Assembly (NCBI RefSeq): GCF_000264995.1
Contig: NW_006767450.1
Location: 169,004-233,003 of the forward strand
Origin: Punctularia strigosozonata HHB-11173 SS5
Taxonomy: Eukaryota > Basidiomycota > Agaricomycetes > Corticiales > Punctulariaceae
Length of the DNA: 64,000 nucleotides
Direction of reading: 5' to 3'
Below are positions 20,312-31,031 of this stretch, piece by piece (position 1 is the first letter of the stretch; each line of letters opens with the position of its first letter). The position numbers and the translations under genes were made by a program. The notes under the pieces are model-generated. The model searched no databases. It saw only the letters and a list, made by a program, of their open reading frames with translations, and was not told where the DNA came from.

Positions 20312-20560
20312 TCGCAGAGTTGGTCATCAGTTATCACGGCCCTACGACGTATTTCATGCGTCTAGCAGGACTCCGGAAAGAGGATCTAATGTCCTTTCCT
20401 CCTTCCTGGGAATCAGCGCTCTCCTGGCTTGGAGGGCAAGCTGGTTGTCTGTGAGACTCGGAGACCCAGGTAGTGCGTTGGTAGATATAGTCCTGAACAC
20501 CAATGTTTCCATATACCGCATGTCCTTTGGGCGCTCATACGGTACTATACAAGCAGCCCT

Positions 20561-21520
20561 CTATTCACGAGTCGATTGACGGAAGCGTGGAACCGGAGAA
20601 CCCGCTTCTTCTGGCATCGACTGGAATCTAACCTTCTCCAACCGATCCGCCATTCCCGGAAACACGCCAACTTCATCCGCCCGCGCAGCATCCGCGTCGT
20701 CCAGCGGAGAGTCGACGCCCACAATGCCGAGTCCCACCGTAGGTCCCCGAGCGAAGCTGTGAGGTGGAGTAACAGGTCCGACCGAGAACGACCGCGACCA
20801 TTCGTGATCCTCGTCCGCCAGACTCGAGGACCACGATCCGCCGAAGGATGGCGCGCTCCACAACGTCTGAGAGTCAAACGTGGGAAATGCAGGGAAGGAT
20901 TCAAACGATGGCGACGGCGAGGAAGGGAAGGCGGAGATGGAGGGTAGGCGCGGGGCGCGGGGAGGAGTTGAAGGCGTGAGTCCGTCGACGGACGAAATGG
21001 TGATGTCCATTAAGTCCTGTGTCGGCGGGCCGACGTCAATGCCGCTAATACCCAGTCCAATGTTGGTAGTCAACGCGGGACATGCCAAGGCGATGTCGGG
21101 GCTGATGTATGACGGCGGTTTGGGGGTTGGCATAAACCCTTGGTAGAGGGCATCTTCGTCAAGCGGTAGGCAGTACTTTGCTAGTTGAGGAAAGAGCACG
21201 ACCGCATCGCCGTCGATCGGATTGAAGATCACCTCGGCTGACTTCGTGGTTGGACACAATGACAGAGCAGAGTACGCTTCGGAACCCCGTTCATCTTCCT
21301 CGTCAGAGATCACGGTCTCGCCGGAGAGTGATACGCCGGCGATGCCGAGGCCAATAGGGGCACGACCTAATCGCGCACGAGTGCCCGGAGCGACGCTATC
21401 AACTTCGGTCTGAAGCCCAGGAGGGAGGAAGGGCACGGTGTCGTCGTCAAATCGGGCGATGGAGGGTAGTCGCGGCGCAAGAGGAACGGTGAGGTCGATG
21501 ATGGAGGACGAGGTGAACAT
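20561..21520 (-). CDS. Unrecognised low-complexity protein with GLGI repeats
   Basis: I do not recognise a family. The frame is 342 codons from 21589. The ATG at 21520 (MFTSSSIIDLTVPLAPRLPS) looks the more natural start, giving 319 residues. The protein is rich in Pro, Ser and Asp and has no membrane segment. A short motif occurs three times: APIGLGIAGVSL, TNIGLGISGIDVG and PTVGLGIVGVDSP, spaced about 100 residues apart. A second small repeat is APRLPSIARF near the start and APRLPSISAF in the middle. These repeats argue for a translated, constrained protein, probably a disordered scaffold with short binding motifs. No partner is suggested by its neighbours. Confidence 0.5.
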   Translation of the reverse strand: MFTSSSIIDLTVPLAPRLPSIARFDDDTVPFLPPGLQTEVDSVAPGTRARLGRAPIGLGIAGVSLSGETVISDEEDERGSEAYSALSLCPTTKSAEVIFNPIDGDAVVLFPQLAKYCLPLDEDALYQGFMPTPKPPSYISPDIALACPALTTNIGLGISGIDVGPPTQDLMDITISSVDGLTPSTPPRAPRLPSISAFPSSPSPSFESFPAFPTFDSQTLWSAPSFGGSWSSSLADEDHEWSRSFSVGPVTPPHSFARGPTVGLGIVGVDSPLDDADAARADEVGVFPGMADRLEKVRFQSMPEEAGSPVPRFRQSTRE

Positions 21521-21589
21521 GGTTGCGTTATATGTTAGCTTCGTGTGGAGTAGAGGTGTGTAACTGAAAAATTGATCGTCAGCGGCCAA

Positions 21590-22456
21590 AGAGAAGATAG
21601 GAGCGGAAGTAACTCACGAGGACGATCGGGACGTACGGTGAGCTCTATGAGGCTTTCGTGTGATCGTCTAGGTTGTGGAGGTCGATGTAGGTTGCTTAGA
21701 GCAGCGCGTCGCGTTGCTATCGAGGGCGCCACGAACGGGTCTTGGGTCGCAGGCGGCGTCGGTCGACTTGGCGAGGCGTGCGTAGATTGTGTAGAGCCTA
21801 GGTTGTGCGGGGAGCTGAGGAACCCAATACTGATGATGATCGAGGTTAGAACAGTGCAGGCAAGTTCGAGATTTGAGGTGTTGGCGGGCGGCTGTGCGAA
21901 ATGTCAGTGGGAGATGTTGGACAGCCAGGCGTCGGTGACGGCTTTTATATATGGCGTCAGCGCGTAAGCGCGCGAAAGCTGCAAGCAGAACTAGTCCGGA
22001 AGGCGGAACAGTTAGCCTTGTACTGGAGTCGGATAATCTTGAAGAGGCAGGGGGTTCCAGCAGATGGTGCGGAGATGCTTCGCCCGGGTGACCGGGACAC
22101 GGGAAAGCCGCTCGGAGAAGCGGAAAGGTTGTCAGAGATCCGGAACAGACCTGGTACCAGCGCAAATGAAATGATCTATCGTTGTCTCATTAGTTCGCTA
22201 GGTGTGATAGAACTTGAGATGATGAGCCAAGTGTATTCAGGTCGAAGAGGAGAGTTGGGCGTCCCCGGTTCGAAAGTTAACCGCGCCTACCCTGAACCCG
22301 TACCCAATCACGGCCACATCCTTCCAAAAGAGTTAGCAGATTGACACAATATCCCTTTATTATTTACGGCAGGCGTACGCCGACATTAAGCTAAGATGGA
22401 CGTAGGCGAAGAACTACAAGCCAAGTCATCCAACCACGACGATTCGGATTCAGGCT
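21590..22456. other. Spacer, no gene seen
   Basis: About 870 bp upstream of the low-complexity gene and downstream of acyltransferase 1. The frames are short and lack domain signatures. Confidence 0.45.
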
Positions 22457-23931
22457 TCAGCGCGCGTATTTACCGAATCCATTCTGGTCTTCCCATTGGG
22501 CTTCCGACAACGTACCCAGGACCCATATCCCACCAGACGGATCGTCGGGACCAACGATGAAAGAGTTCCGGAGCTTCACCCTGGTGTGCCCGAACGAGTG
22601 CAGATACAAGCACTTGGCCTTCCGTGTGCCGGGGTTGAGCGCCGCCGGCGACCAATCGAAGTGGAGGTAGCCCATCTCGCGCCAATTTGTGAACGCCGCC
22701 CACAGGCCATTGGGCTCGGTGAACATCGGCATGTCATTGGGGCGCGCGAGGCGCCACTGGACGTACTGGTCCACGGCGGCAGGCTGTATCCGCGACTGGA
22801 GCGTGCGTCGGACGACGAGCGCGAGGGAGCCGAGCGACGCGGAGGATATCGACGAGGCGTCGGCAATCGACATCGGCACGACCATGTTGGCATTGCGGAT
22901 ATAGGTGGGTGGAATAACGGAGGGCAAGTATTTGCGGACATTGGCCATGTAAGCGATGCCCAGCGGTTTATGTCTCCTCTCGGACGCGAACATGCACTGA
23001 CGAACAGCGGTGCGTCAATACCATGAATATGCTGAAATGAACTGTAAATGCTGCACCTTGAGGATGAAGGCAACGACCGCATCGCTCGTGCTGACCCAGG
23101 CTTTCTCCTCTCCAGGACACTCGGAAGCGATATCTGCCATCGCTTGATCTTTTAGTCGTGCAGTTTCCTTGGCCGGGATGTAGATGACGCGATAGCCGCC
23201 TCTAGGGCAGCGGAGCCATTCCCACACGGTGGCAAGAATGAAAACCACCCAATGAAAGAAGCCGAATACCCTGAAGCCAGCGGGAGGCGAGACACTTTCG
23301 TGGGCTTAGTACGTGATGAACGCGTCGTGCGTGGCCAACGGGGCTACCTCCTCGCCCCGAAGTATGCTGAGGAATGCGGACATGACCTTCTTCCTGCCGC
23401 CACCGTCGACCAGGGCGTGCGAGATGGATAGTCCAATGGCGGTCGCGTCATCGAAGCGGGTAACATGAATTGCAGCCACTGGGACGTCCTTGTTCAGCAG
23501 GGCCTTGTGGGAACAGCGGGAGGGATGGGTGTAGTGGTGCTCGGGTAAGTCGATGGGCATGCACGAGATGACTTCCGTAGGCCTCGGGTAGTTGCAGTGA
23601 GAGGTTAAAGGCCCGCGTAAGACGCACGTTGTGAATCCGTACGCCGAGTTGAGCGCGGACTGCTCGGGTACGTGAAATTCCAGTTCTCCTGTCTAGGATA
23701 CCAGTCAATAGGGATATCGGCAAGAGTTGGTCAAGTACTCACAAGATTGTTGGTCTTGAGCCTCGCGGACAATATGGGCCAGACGGCATTCAACCGCGAC
23801 CACGCCCGTTCCAGTTTGCCTTCGTCGAGGACGGTGTCGATGAGCCATCCAGTATTGGTGATAATGTTGTTAGTCGGATTGGTTGCATCGAAGCGCCCGA
23901 GAGGAATAATCTGGGCTACAGGGGCGATCAT
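22457..23931 (-). CDS. HXXXD acyltransferase 1, possibly disrupted
   Basis: A fungal transferase-family (PF02458-like) protein, expected to move an acyl group from CoA to an alcohol or amine. Exon 1 (MIAPVAQIIPLGRFDATNP, ending LKTNN) joins GELEFHVPEQSALNS, then HVTRFDDATAIGLSISHALVDGGG (HALVD is the HXXXD active site) and GEEVAPLATHDAFITY. A TAA follows at 23306-23308 where copy 2 reads Lys. The same frame then resumes as VFGFFHWVVF, YIPAKETARLKDQAM and STSDAVVAFILK, and after an intron CMFASERRHKPLGIAYMANV to the end FGKYAR. The stop lies inside a possible 42-base intron (gtacta...cttcag) whose removal keeps the frame, so the gene may be alive or newly dead. Confidence 0.7.
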
Positions 23932-25297
23932 AGCAGCAGGTGGCCAAGCTTCGCAGAGTGGGTGAGGCTCCAGCGCCTTGCACGCCGCGATTTTTAGCGA
24001 TGCGGCATACCCAGCGGGCAAAACCCACACTGCGAGACACCTGAGGCGTCGGTGCGGATGCACCGCCGGAGCTGTTGCATGGAGTCCGCGAACAGCGAGC
24101 TTAGTTGAAAGTTCCGCAAGAAATAGATCAAAATGTCACCGATTGCGCGTGTTCGTCGGATAAGGTCAAAACGTCGCGCATATTGAGTGGGTCTAAGATA
24201 GAGTAGGACGGGTCTTTCGGGCGTTGTGCGACAGTTATCATAGTGAGCTGAAAACTCACAAAGATACCAGAAGGAATCCATGGAGCGTCAGACAGACCAT
24301 CTACATCTGCTGCCGCCAAGTTGCGGGCCGAGTCCACCACTAAACGATTCTGAAGAATCCTTTCGCATCTAAGAGTTGATATTGTGACAATGGTCAGCGT
24401 GGACAGTGCGCCGGCCTGACCGTAACCCCGGTATGCGTGAGGACGCAGAGCGGTGATATCGGTCCTGAAGCCACAGGCCCGAAATAACTCATCGACACCA
24501 AAAATAAACCGCGCACTCGGAGGATATGGAAACTGGTACATGCGCAAATATTGAGGCGTTTCGTCCCGACATCGAAGATTGATGGCCGGCTACGAGTATA
24601 CAGCCTTTCGATCGGATCACGACCCATACGCTTTGTGATATGCAGCTGTCCATATGATATCTTCAGTAACTCATTCCTGCTTCTCTCGCCTTTAAAAGTA
24701 AGGTATTATCTGCATACCAAGGCCGCCATCGAACTAGCGTTGTTCAGTGTCCATGCCGTGCGCGACAATCGTATATGACCCTGGCTGACAGTTGTGAAAT
24801 GACCGACACCTGATTGACAACATCAGAAGATAGGCTTATATTCCATCGTGTCCGTTCACCTTAACCCGTGCGGTACTGACCCCCGATAACGTCGTCCGGG
24901 GTCATAGATTTCCTGTCAGACAGATCGCGATCGACAAATCCATGAGTGGAGAGCATCCATTGGCACCTGTGTTGTGCGGATCTCCTGTGCGCCTGTTTCG
25001 CCTACGGAGTTATAGCACCCGCTCTCCTGAGCGCGATCGATGGGACAAAATGTATAGAGCCGCCGTTACTTTGAGTAGAGCAAAGACCTTCGCCAGAGAG
25101 CAGGAAAATGCGCGGGCTCCTGAAAGCGAGTGTTATGAGTAGTCATTATTACGGTAGATGAAGCAATTTCAAATGTGCGGGAAACGAAGGCTTTTAAGCG
25201 GAGCTCGAATTCGGTCACCCGATGGGCCACACCTTTGTGTCTCTCTCAAAAGTGAGACCAGCAGTATATAATGGATGCGTATACCATGTTCTCTACG
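23932..25297. other. Inter-acyltransferase region
   Basis: This region holds the upstream part of acyltransferase 1. A minus-strand frame (24128-24547, beginning MRMYQFPYPPSARFIF) could be part of a gene, but I recognise no domain and cannot fix its exons. The rest shows nothing. Confidence 0.35.
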
Positions 25298-26790
25298 TCA
25301 TCTCGTCCAGTACTTCCCAAATCCATTCCTGTCCTCCCACACCGCCTTGGATAAACTGCCCAGCACCCACAACCCCCCGGACGGATCGTCAGGCCCGATC
25401 AAGAATGAGTTGCGCAGCTGGAAATCCGTGTACCCGAACGCGTGCAAGTACAAGCACTTCGCCTTTTCCACCCTAGGATCGACCGCGGCGGGCGTCCAGT
25501 CGAAGTGCATGAAGCCCATCTCACGCCAGTTCGTCATCGCCATCCACAGCCCGGCGGGTTCCATGAACATCGGAATCTTGTGCGGGTGGGCGAGACGCCA
25601 CTGGACGTACTGGTCGACAGCGGCGGGCCGGCTGTACGACTGCAGACGGTGGCGCACCGCGAGGGCGATCGAACCCATGGAAGTGGACGGTATGGACGAC
25701 GCGGAGGGAAGCGAGACGGGGATGACCATGGTGGCGTTGCGGATGTATGTGGATGGGATGACGGACGGGAGGTGTTTACGGATGTTGGCCATATACGCGA
25801 TGCTCAGAGACCTGGACCGTTTCTCGGAAGCGAATACGCACTGAAAGATGTCGGGTTAGTGGTACATCACGCTTAACACGGAAAAGGCTGAGAACCTTTA
25901 GCAGGAACGCAAACACCGCATCGCTCGTACTGATCCATGGACTGCCCTTCTCATCCTGGTCGCCGCGCTCGGATGAGATCTCCTCCATAGCACGCTTCTT
26001 GATGTGCGCCAGCTCCTTCGCGGGTATATACAACAGACGGAATCTTGTCCTCGGACTCCGAATCCAGTCCCAAAATACGAAGAACAGAGCGACGATCATA
26101 TGGAACATGCTGAATATCCTGAGCCCTTCGGGCGCAGGGACGTTGCTATCCGACTTGTACGTCGCAAACGCGTCCTGTGTGATCAACGGTTCCACCTCCT
26201 CGCCACGAAGAATCCGAAGTAGCGCGGACATGACCTCCTTGGTGCCTGCTCCGTCTGCTAGCGCATGCGATATCGAGATACCGACGATGCTGGCGTCATC
26301 GAAGCGGGTGACGTGAAGAGCCGCGACGGGGACGTCCTTGTTCAACAGCGCTTTCGCGGAGCACCTCGAAGGATGGGAGTAATACTCGTGCGGCATTTCT
26401 GTCGACACGCAAGAGATGGTCTCCGACGGTTTAGGGTAGTTGTAGTGGGATGCGAGCGACCCGGGTACGACGGACGTGGTGAAGGCACATGCTGAAGAGC
26501 CCGCGATGGATGGCGAGGGTACGTGAAATTCCCATTGACCTGTCTACATCATCGTCATGCTCACATTCGGTATGCGAGAGAAGTTGTGCAACATGACATA
26601 CACGTCGATTGGTCTTTAATCGCGCGGACAGTATAGGCCACGCGGCGTTCAGCTTGTACCACGCGCGCTCTAGTTTGTTTTCGTCAAGAGGAGTGTCGAC
26701 CAGCCAACCGATGACTGTGATGACACCGTTGGTTGGGTTAGCAGTATCAAAGCGTCCGAGCGGGATGATGTGCACATCAGAGGTAGCCAT
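25298..26790 (-). CDS. HXXXD acyltransferase 2
   Basis: An intact tandem paralog of acyltransferase 1. The first exon begins MATSDVHIIPLGRFDTANP and ends LKTNRR. An intron (gtatgt...gtagacag) leads to GQWEFHVPSPSIAGS and CVSTEMPHEYYSHPSRCSAK. SISHALADGAG carries HXXXD (HALAD). Then come FRLLYIPAKELAHIKKRAM, WISTSDAVFAFLLK, an intron, CVFASEKRSRSLSIAYMANI, the MHFDWTPAAVDP block near the position of the plant DFGWG motif, and the end FGKYWTR. The total is about 450 residues, the usual family size. It is probably cytosolic and involved in secondary metabolism or detoxification. The acceptor is unknown, and no biosynthetic partner adjoins it. Confidence 0.8.
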
Positions 26791-27353
26791 TGTTAACGAC
26801 GGAGTCGACTATAAGTGCGGTCTCCTCCCCGGGTATTTAACATCGAGAGCGAAGAGGACCTCCGTGTTTCGACACTGAATCAATGAAACTTTTCGAATTA
26901 TGTCAACGGACGACATATCTGGGCTCGCATACAATCCGCATCATTGTTGGATGGTGACGATTGGTGGATAGGTATACAAACGGGGAGGTGATATCAAGCG
27001 AGCTGGTCCAACATGGTAAATGGGTGTTTGCTCGGGATCTGTCGGGAAATCTCGAAGCGGCGCCACAGAACGACGAGTTAGATTGCAAAAGTAGAAGGCG
27101 GACCACGAGAGAGAAAACATAACAAAGAAGCCCTTCTTCAATCGACGCCCATGGCATGAGTGGTATGCGGGGGCAGTCTTCGCCATGATCGAGGCCGCCT
27201 CATCTCCGCCGTAACCTGTGCGTGTCAAGCAGGCCTGCTCAATGGATTCTCCAGCACGCATACCTAGCCGCCAGCAGAAGGAGTCATCGGTCGCCGCTGA
27301 GTCACTCGCTTTACTGTTGTGGAAACACGGGCATCGCCCGTCGGCCTTCATTA

Positions 27354-27463
27354 GACAGCTTTCAAAATCGATATATATCGAGATTTCGTATTCAAATCGC
27401 TCGATTTGGCGCGCGTTTTGGCCACAGGATATCAAAATCTCGATATCGAAATTGAAAGCTCTC
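27354..27463. mobile_element. 110-bp MITE, copy 1
   Basis: The ends GACAGCTTTCAA and TTGAAAGCTCTC are imperfect inverted repeats that extend inward through CGATATATATCGAGATT. TA flanks both sides (27352-27353 and 27464-27465), the signature of a Tc1/mariner-type target. Non-coding. Confidence 0.85.
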
Positions 27464-27609
27464 TATTGAGCGACCCAGACCGTATTGAACCGACAAAAGA
27501 TGCCAATTTGGCCAACCCTTCGATCAGGAGCGAGAACGAAGGCGGCGTAGTGTCTCATGATGGTGATCAAATGACGTTTATTCTTCAGGATTGCCATGGG
27601 GTCGCAGTA

Positions 27610-27723
27610 GACAGCTTTCAAAACCGATATATATCGAGGTTTCGTATCCAAATCGCTCGATTTGGCGCGCGTTTTGGCCACAGGATATCAAAATCTCAAT
27701 ATATATCGAGATTGAAAGCTCTC
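27610..27723. mobile_element. 110-bp MITE, copy 2 (114 bp)
   Basis: Nearly identical to copy 1 and in the same orientation, 146 bases downstream of it, with its own TA flanks (27608-27609 and 27724-27725). It is a few bases longer at the inner right arm. Confidence 0.85.
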
Positions 27724-28442
27724 TAGTCAAACAGTGTAGACATACATGAAGCGCTGGTCCACTCCATGCGGATGTAATCTCTGAGGAGTCCCCTGCTGAT
27801 CCAGAAAGCATGCGCCATCTCCAATTTGAGAAACGGGACATGGGGGTCACGCTCGTTCAATCCAGCGTCAGTCATGAGGAGCTGTATCCTCCGCGGAGGT
27901 ATTTTTATTGGCATCCAAAGCGGTCAATCATCGTCGAGAGTGATGCGAGTTGTGCTAGGTTGAGGTCTGACCATTCATCACTGAACAACGAGCCGACAAT
28001 GTTTGACAAGTATCTGAAGAGTGGTGCAGCTTTAGCACTCGGAGATCATAAAGGGGAGATACGAACTTCTCGTCATCATTTGTCGAAGCCGTCGATGGCC
28101 ACAAGACGTGGTACGGTCGGACGTCGCGGTAGATGTATGGATACTTCCCAACAGAGGATCACATTTCGTCGCTCAGCAACTGGGAACATGCGTTGAAAAT
28201 TAAATTGACTGAGTGAAGATCGTCCTCGAGAGCCAGAACGCGGAATACAACAGAGAGTCCTGATCACTGGCACGGTCCAAAATTACGCGATGCCGCGCAG
28301 ACAGCCGAGACCAGTTTCCCACGGACCTTTGTCTCCGTTCCCACCGCCAGTGAGCTCCCTGTCCGCGATGGCGAGCGAGCAATCGCGCAGCGCAAAGTGA
28401 GTAAACCGTATCCTCCTCGTCGCCCCGTACGACGAACACGAA

Positions 28443-30526
28443 ATGAACGCCGCCCCCAGATTCCAACAGATCTACGATTCGCTTCCCCCGAGCGCGCAGC
28501 AGGCGCTGGTCGAGCAGCACCTCCTCCCGCTCCTCAACCATGTCCCCCGCGAGCGGGCGCGCAAGGTTCTCACCGGTGCGCGTCGCGCGCAAGCACGCGC
28601 GACGAAGGTGCCGACGCTCGATATCCGCGCGAAGAAGAACGAAGTAAACGATCTCCTGGACGAGCTCGAGCGCGACGCGAAGCGGTCCTTCGTCCGCGAC
28701 CGGTCGAACAAGGAGGAGATCCTGTCCGAGGTCGTGAATAGCCTCGTCGAGTGGCTGAACAAGGTCTGGAGCGTCGCGTACGAGCACAAGACGAACTTTG
28801 CGCAGGCGCACGGGTGTTTGTTGTTCGCCGCGGACGTGCTCGATCACATCGCGAACTCGCGCGGGGGGTGCGTGGGCCGCGTCTCCGTTTCTATTCCGAG
28901 TGTATGCTTACTGAACGAGACGACGCAGGTGTAAATGCTCGTTCACGAACATGTTCGTCCCGATAACGATCAAGACGCGAAAAGGGAGGCTCGTGCGCGC
29001 GTTCGAGCTTAACGGCGCGCACCAGATCGAGAACGTCCTCCTATGGATCTGGCGGGATATGTTCCTCACAATGCTTGCCCTCAACAAGCCTCGCGTCGCC
29101 AAAGCCATCCCGGAGATGCTCGCCGACATCGAGCTGATTCTCGGCTGGCCCGCCGTTGAGAAGGTGCTCTACGGCGGCAAGCGAAGTGAGCCTACCTCAT
29201 AGTCCACCTCATTTGTCTGCTGAAACTCGCCGATTGCAGTGTTTGACGGCGACGAAGAGGATGAGGACGAGGAAGACGACGAATACGGCTTTGATTGCCA
29301 GGACTTCGGCAGCGACTCGGAGTTCGACTCTGAAGACGAAGACGAAGAGGGCCCGTGCGGCTGCCCGTATCACGCCGACCACTGGCCGCGACATATCAAC
29401 GCGCAAATAGTACCCCTCCGCACGCTCGTCCGGACGCACCTCACCAAAGTCTTCTCCACCGTGCCCTCCGCGCGGCTCTTCAAGTGCCTCACCGGCATCG
29501 CCGAGTACTACAAGCACGCCGAGGGCCAGCTGCTCGCCATCCTACGCCCGCTCCAATCGACCTCCTCCGAAGCCGCCGCGGCCGCGCTCGACATCTACGC
29601 CCTGCAAGACCGGCCGGTCGACATCGCCGCGCACCTCGACGCCAACGCGGCGCTGCTCCGCCCGCGCGACGCGCGGTCGCTGCAGGCGGCCGCGCTCGCG
29701 ATGGCGCTCTCCCCGGCGCACTCCGCGCGGGCGCTGGCGCTGCTCGAGAGGGAGCTGCGCGACGCGGCGCAGGCGATACGGGGCGCGCTGCGGGGCGCGT
29801 TCTGCCACCTCGGCGACGCGGCGGCGGCGGACGAGGTGCAGCAGATCCTGCGTCTGCGCGCGGGGAGCGCGGCGCGCGCGGAGCGGGTGACGGCGTACGT
29901 CGACGCCGTGGTCACGCCCGGCGCGCCGACGAACCCGATGGCGCTCGCGGCGATGATGATGGGGTTCCCGCTCGGCGCGGCGCTCGCGGACGAGATGAGC
30001 GAGCAGGATCCGATGGGGTATTTGGACGTGGACAGGGACGATCCGGATCTGGAGGATCTGAGGGAGGAGTTTAGGCCGAGGTTGAAGGAGAGATTCGAGG
30101 GGTGGGTGGATACGGGGATGGCACTTGGGTTGGGCGGGGGGCCGGCGGTGCTGATGAAGATTTATAAGGAGCTGATCGAGACGATGCCGTTCTTGCGGGG
30201 GCAGGATATCGTGGACGAGATGATCGGGAGGTGAGTCGAACACGGGTTCGTTGTGGCCGAGTTGTAACGCTTATGCCGATTCCCGTAACAGGTTGGCGGA
30301 CCGGCCGAGCAAGCACTACATCTGCGATGCGCTCGACGGGCTCGCGGTCTTCGTGAAGACGCAGCGGAAGAGGGCACAGATCCGCGCCGAGAAGAAGCGG
30401 AAAACGACGTCGTCCGCTCCTCCCGCGTTTGGACCCTCTTCCGCCGGCCCCGACGGCGAGGACGACCCGCCACCGTTGATCCCGATCACCCGCAGCGATT
30501 TCGGCGGTATGAACGACGTCGACTGA
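28443..30526 (+). CDS. Unrecognised ~600-residue protein with acidic stretch
   Basis: A four-exon gene I do not assign to a named family. Exon 1 (MNAAPRFQQIYDSLPP) is helical and charged. A gtgcgt donor near 28868 joins it to CKCSFTNMFVPITIKTRKG. Exon 2 ends LYGGKR and splices to MFDGDEEDEDEEDDEYGFD, a strongly acidic stretch, followed by a Cys/His cluster (GPCGCPYHADHWPRH). Exon 3 is long, very GC-rich and Ala-rich, suggesting a helical repeat (LQAAALAMALSPAHSA, RALALLERELRDAAQ). Exon 4 ends with a basic stretch (KTQRKRAQIRAEKKRKT), a possible nuclear signal, and SDFGGMNDVD. All three introns keep the frame. It may be a nuclear protein; the function is unknown. Confidence 0.7.
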
Positions 30527-31031
30527 CCGACCCGCGGCAAGTCGCCCTCTCCGGACGCACCATCCCGCTTTACGATGACCTCCGTGTTTTTTTTCCTCCG
30601 TTCGTTACTTCGTCAAGGCTGCTGAACACGTCTACCATCAATGTACTCCATAGCTACCGCACTCATGCGCTCACGTTCGATACCGTATATCGCCAATAGG
30701 GCTTCTGATAGGTTAATATGCGTAAATCCCTCTCTCTCTCCTGTCTCAAGCGAGCCGTTCCCGCTATCGCAGTATCAAAGGACCGCGAAGAAAGCTTCCT
30801 ATCAGACCGTCGCTGACCCCGGACCAGCAAAAGGCCGGAGCACGAACGCGACGGATCACTCGGAGTTAGATGTTGCGGCTGTGTCTCGCCTCCGACACGA
30901 CGTTGTTGGACTGGGCCATCTCCATCTCCGGACAGCTGGGGGAGGGACAGCGTATACCCGGCGCATAAAATAAGAATGGCAGGCCCGCGAAGTGCGTACT
31001 CCACCTGCATATCCTCACGCACCCCACGGCC
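30527..31031. other. Spacer, no gene seen
   Basis: About 500 bp between the 28443 gene and the epoxide hydrolase start. It presumably holds the terminator of one and the promoter of the other. Confidence 0.5.

Larger units (their letters stand above)
26791..28442. other. Non-coding region with two MITE copies
   Basis: No recognisable gene. It holds the upstream regions of acyltransferase 2 and of the gene at 28443, plus the two 110-bp elements at 27354 and 27610. Confidence 0.5.

Noticed and set aside
22255-22300. GGTTCGAAA resembling a tRNA T-loop
   Set aside because: No anticodon or acceptor arm could be folded around it.
24128-24547. 139-codon minus frame beginning MRMYQFPYPP
   Set aside because: No recognised domain and no paralog in the window. 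A weak resemblance to CoA-transferase N-termini was too poor to report.
29355-30243. Long plus and minus frames (239 and 233 codons)
   Set aside because: GC-rich shadows of exon 3 of the 28443-30526 gene, whose frame is supported by splice junctions on both sides.
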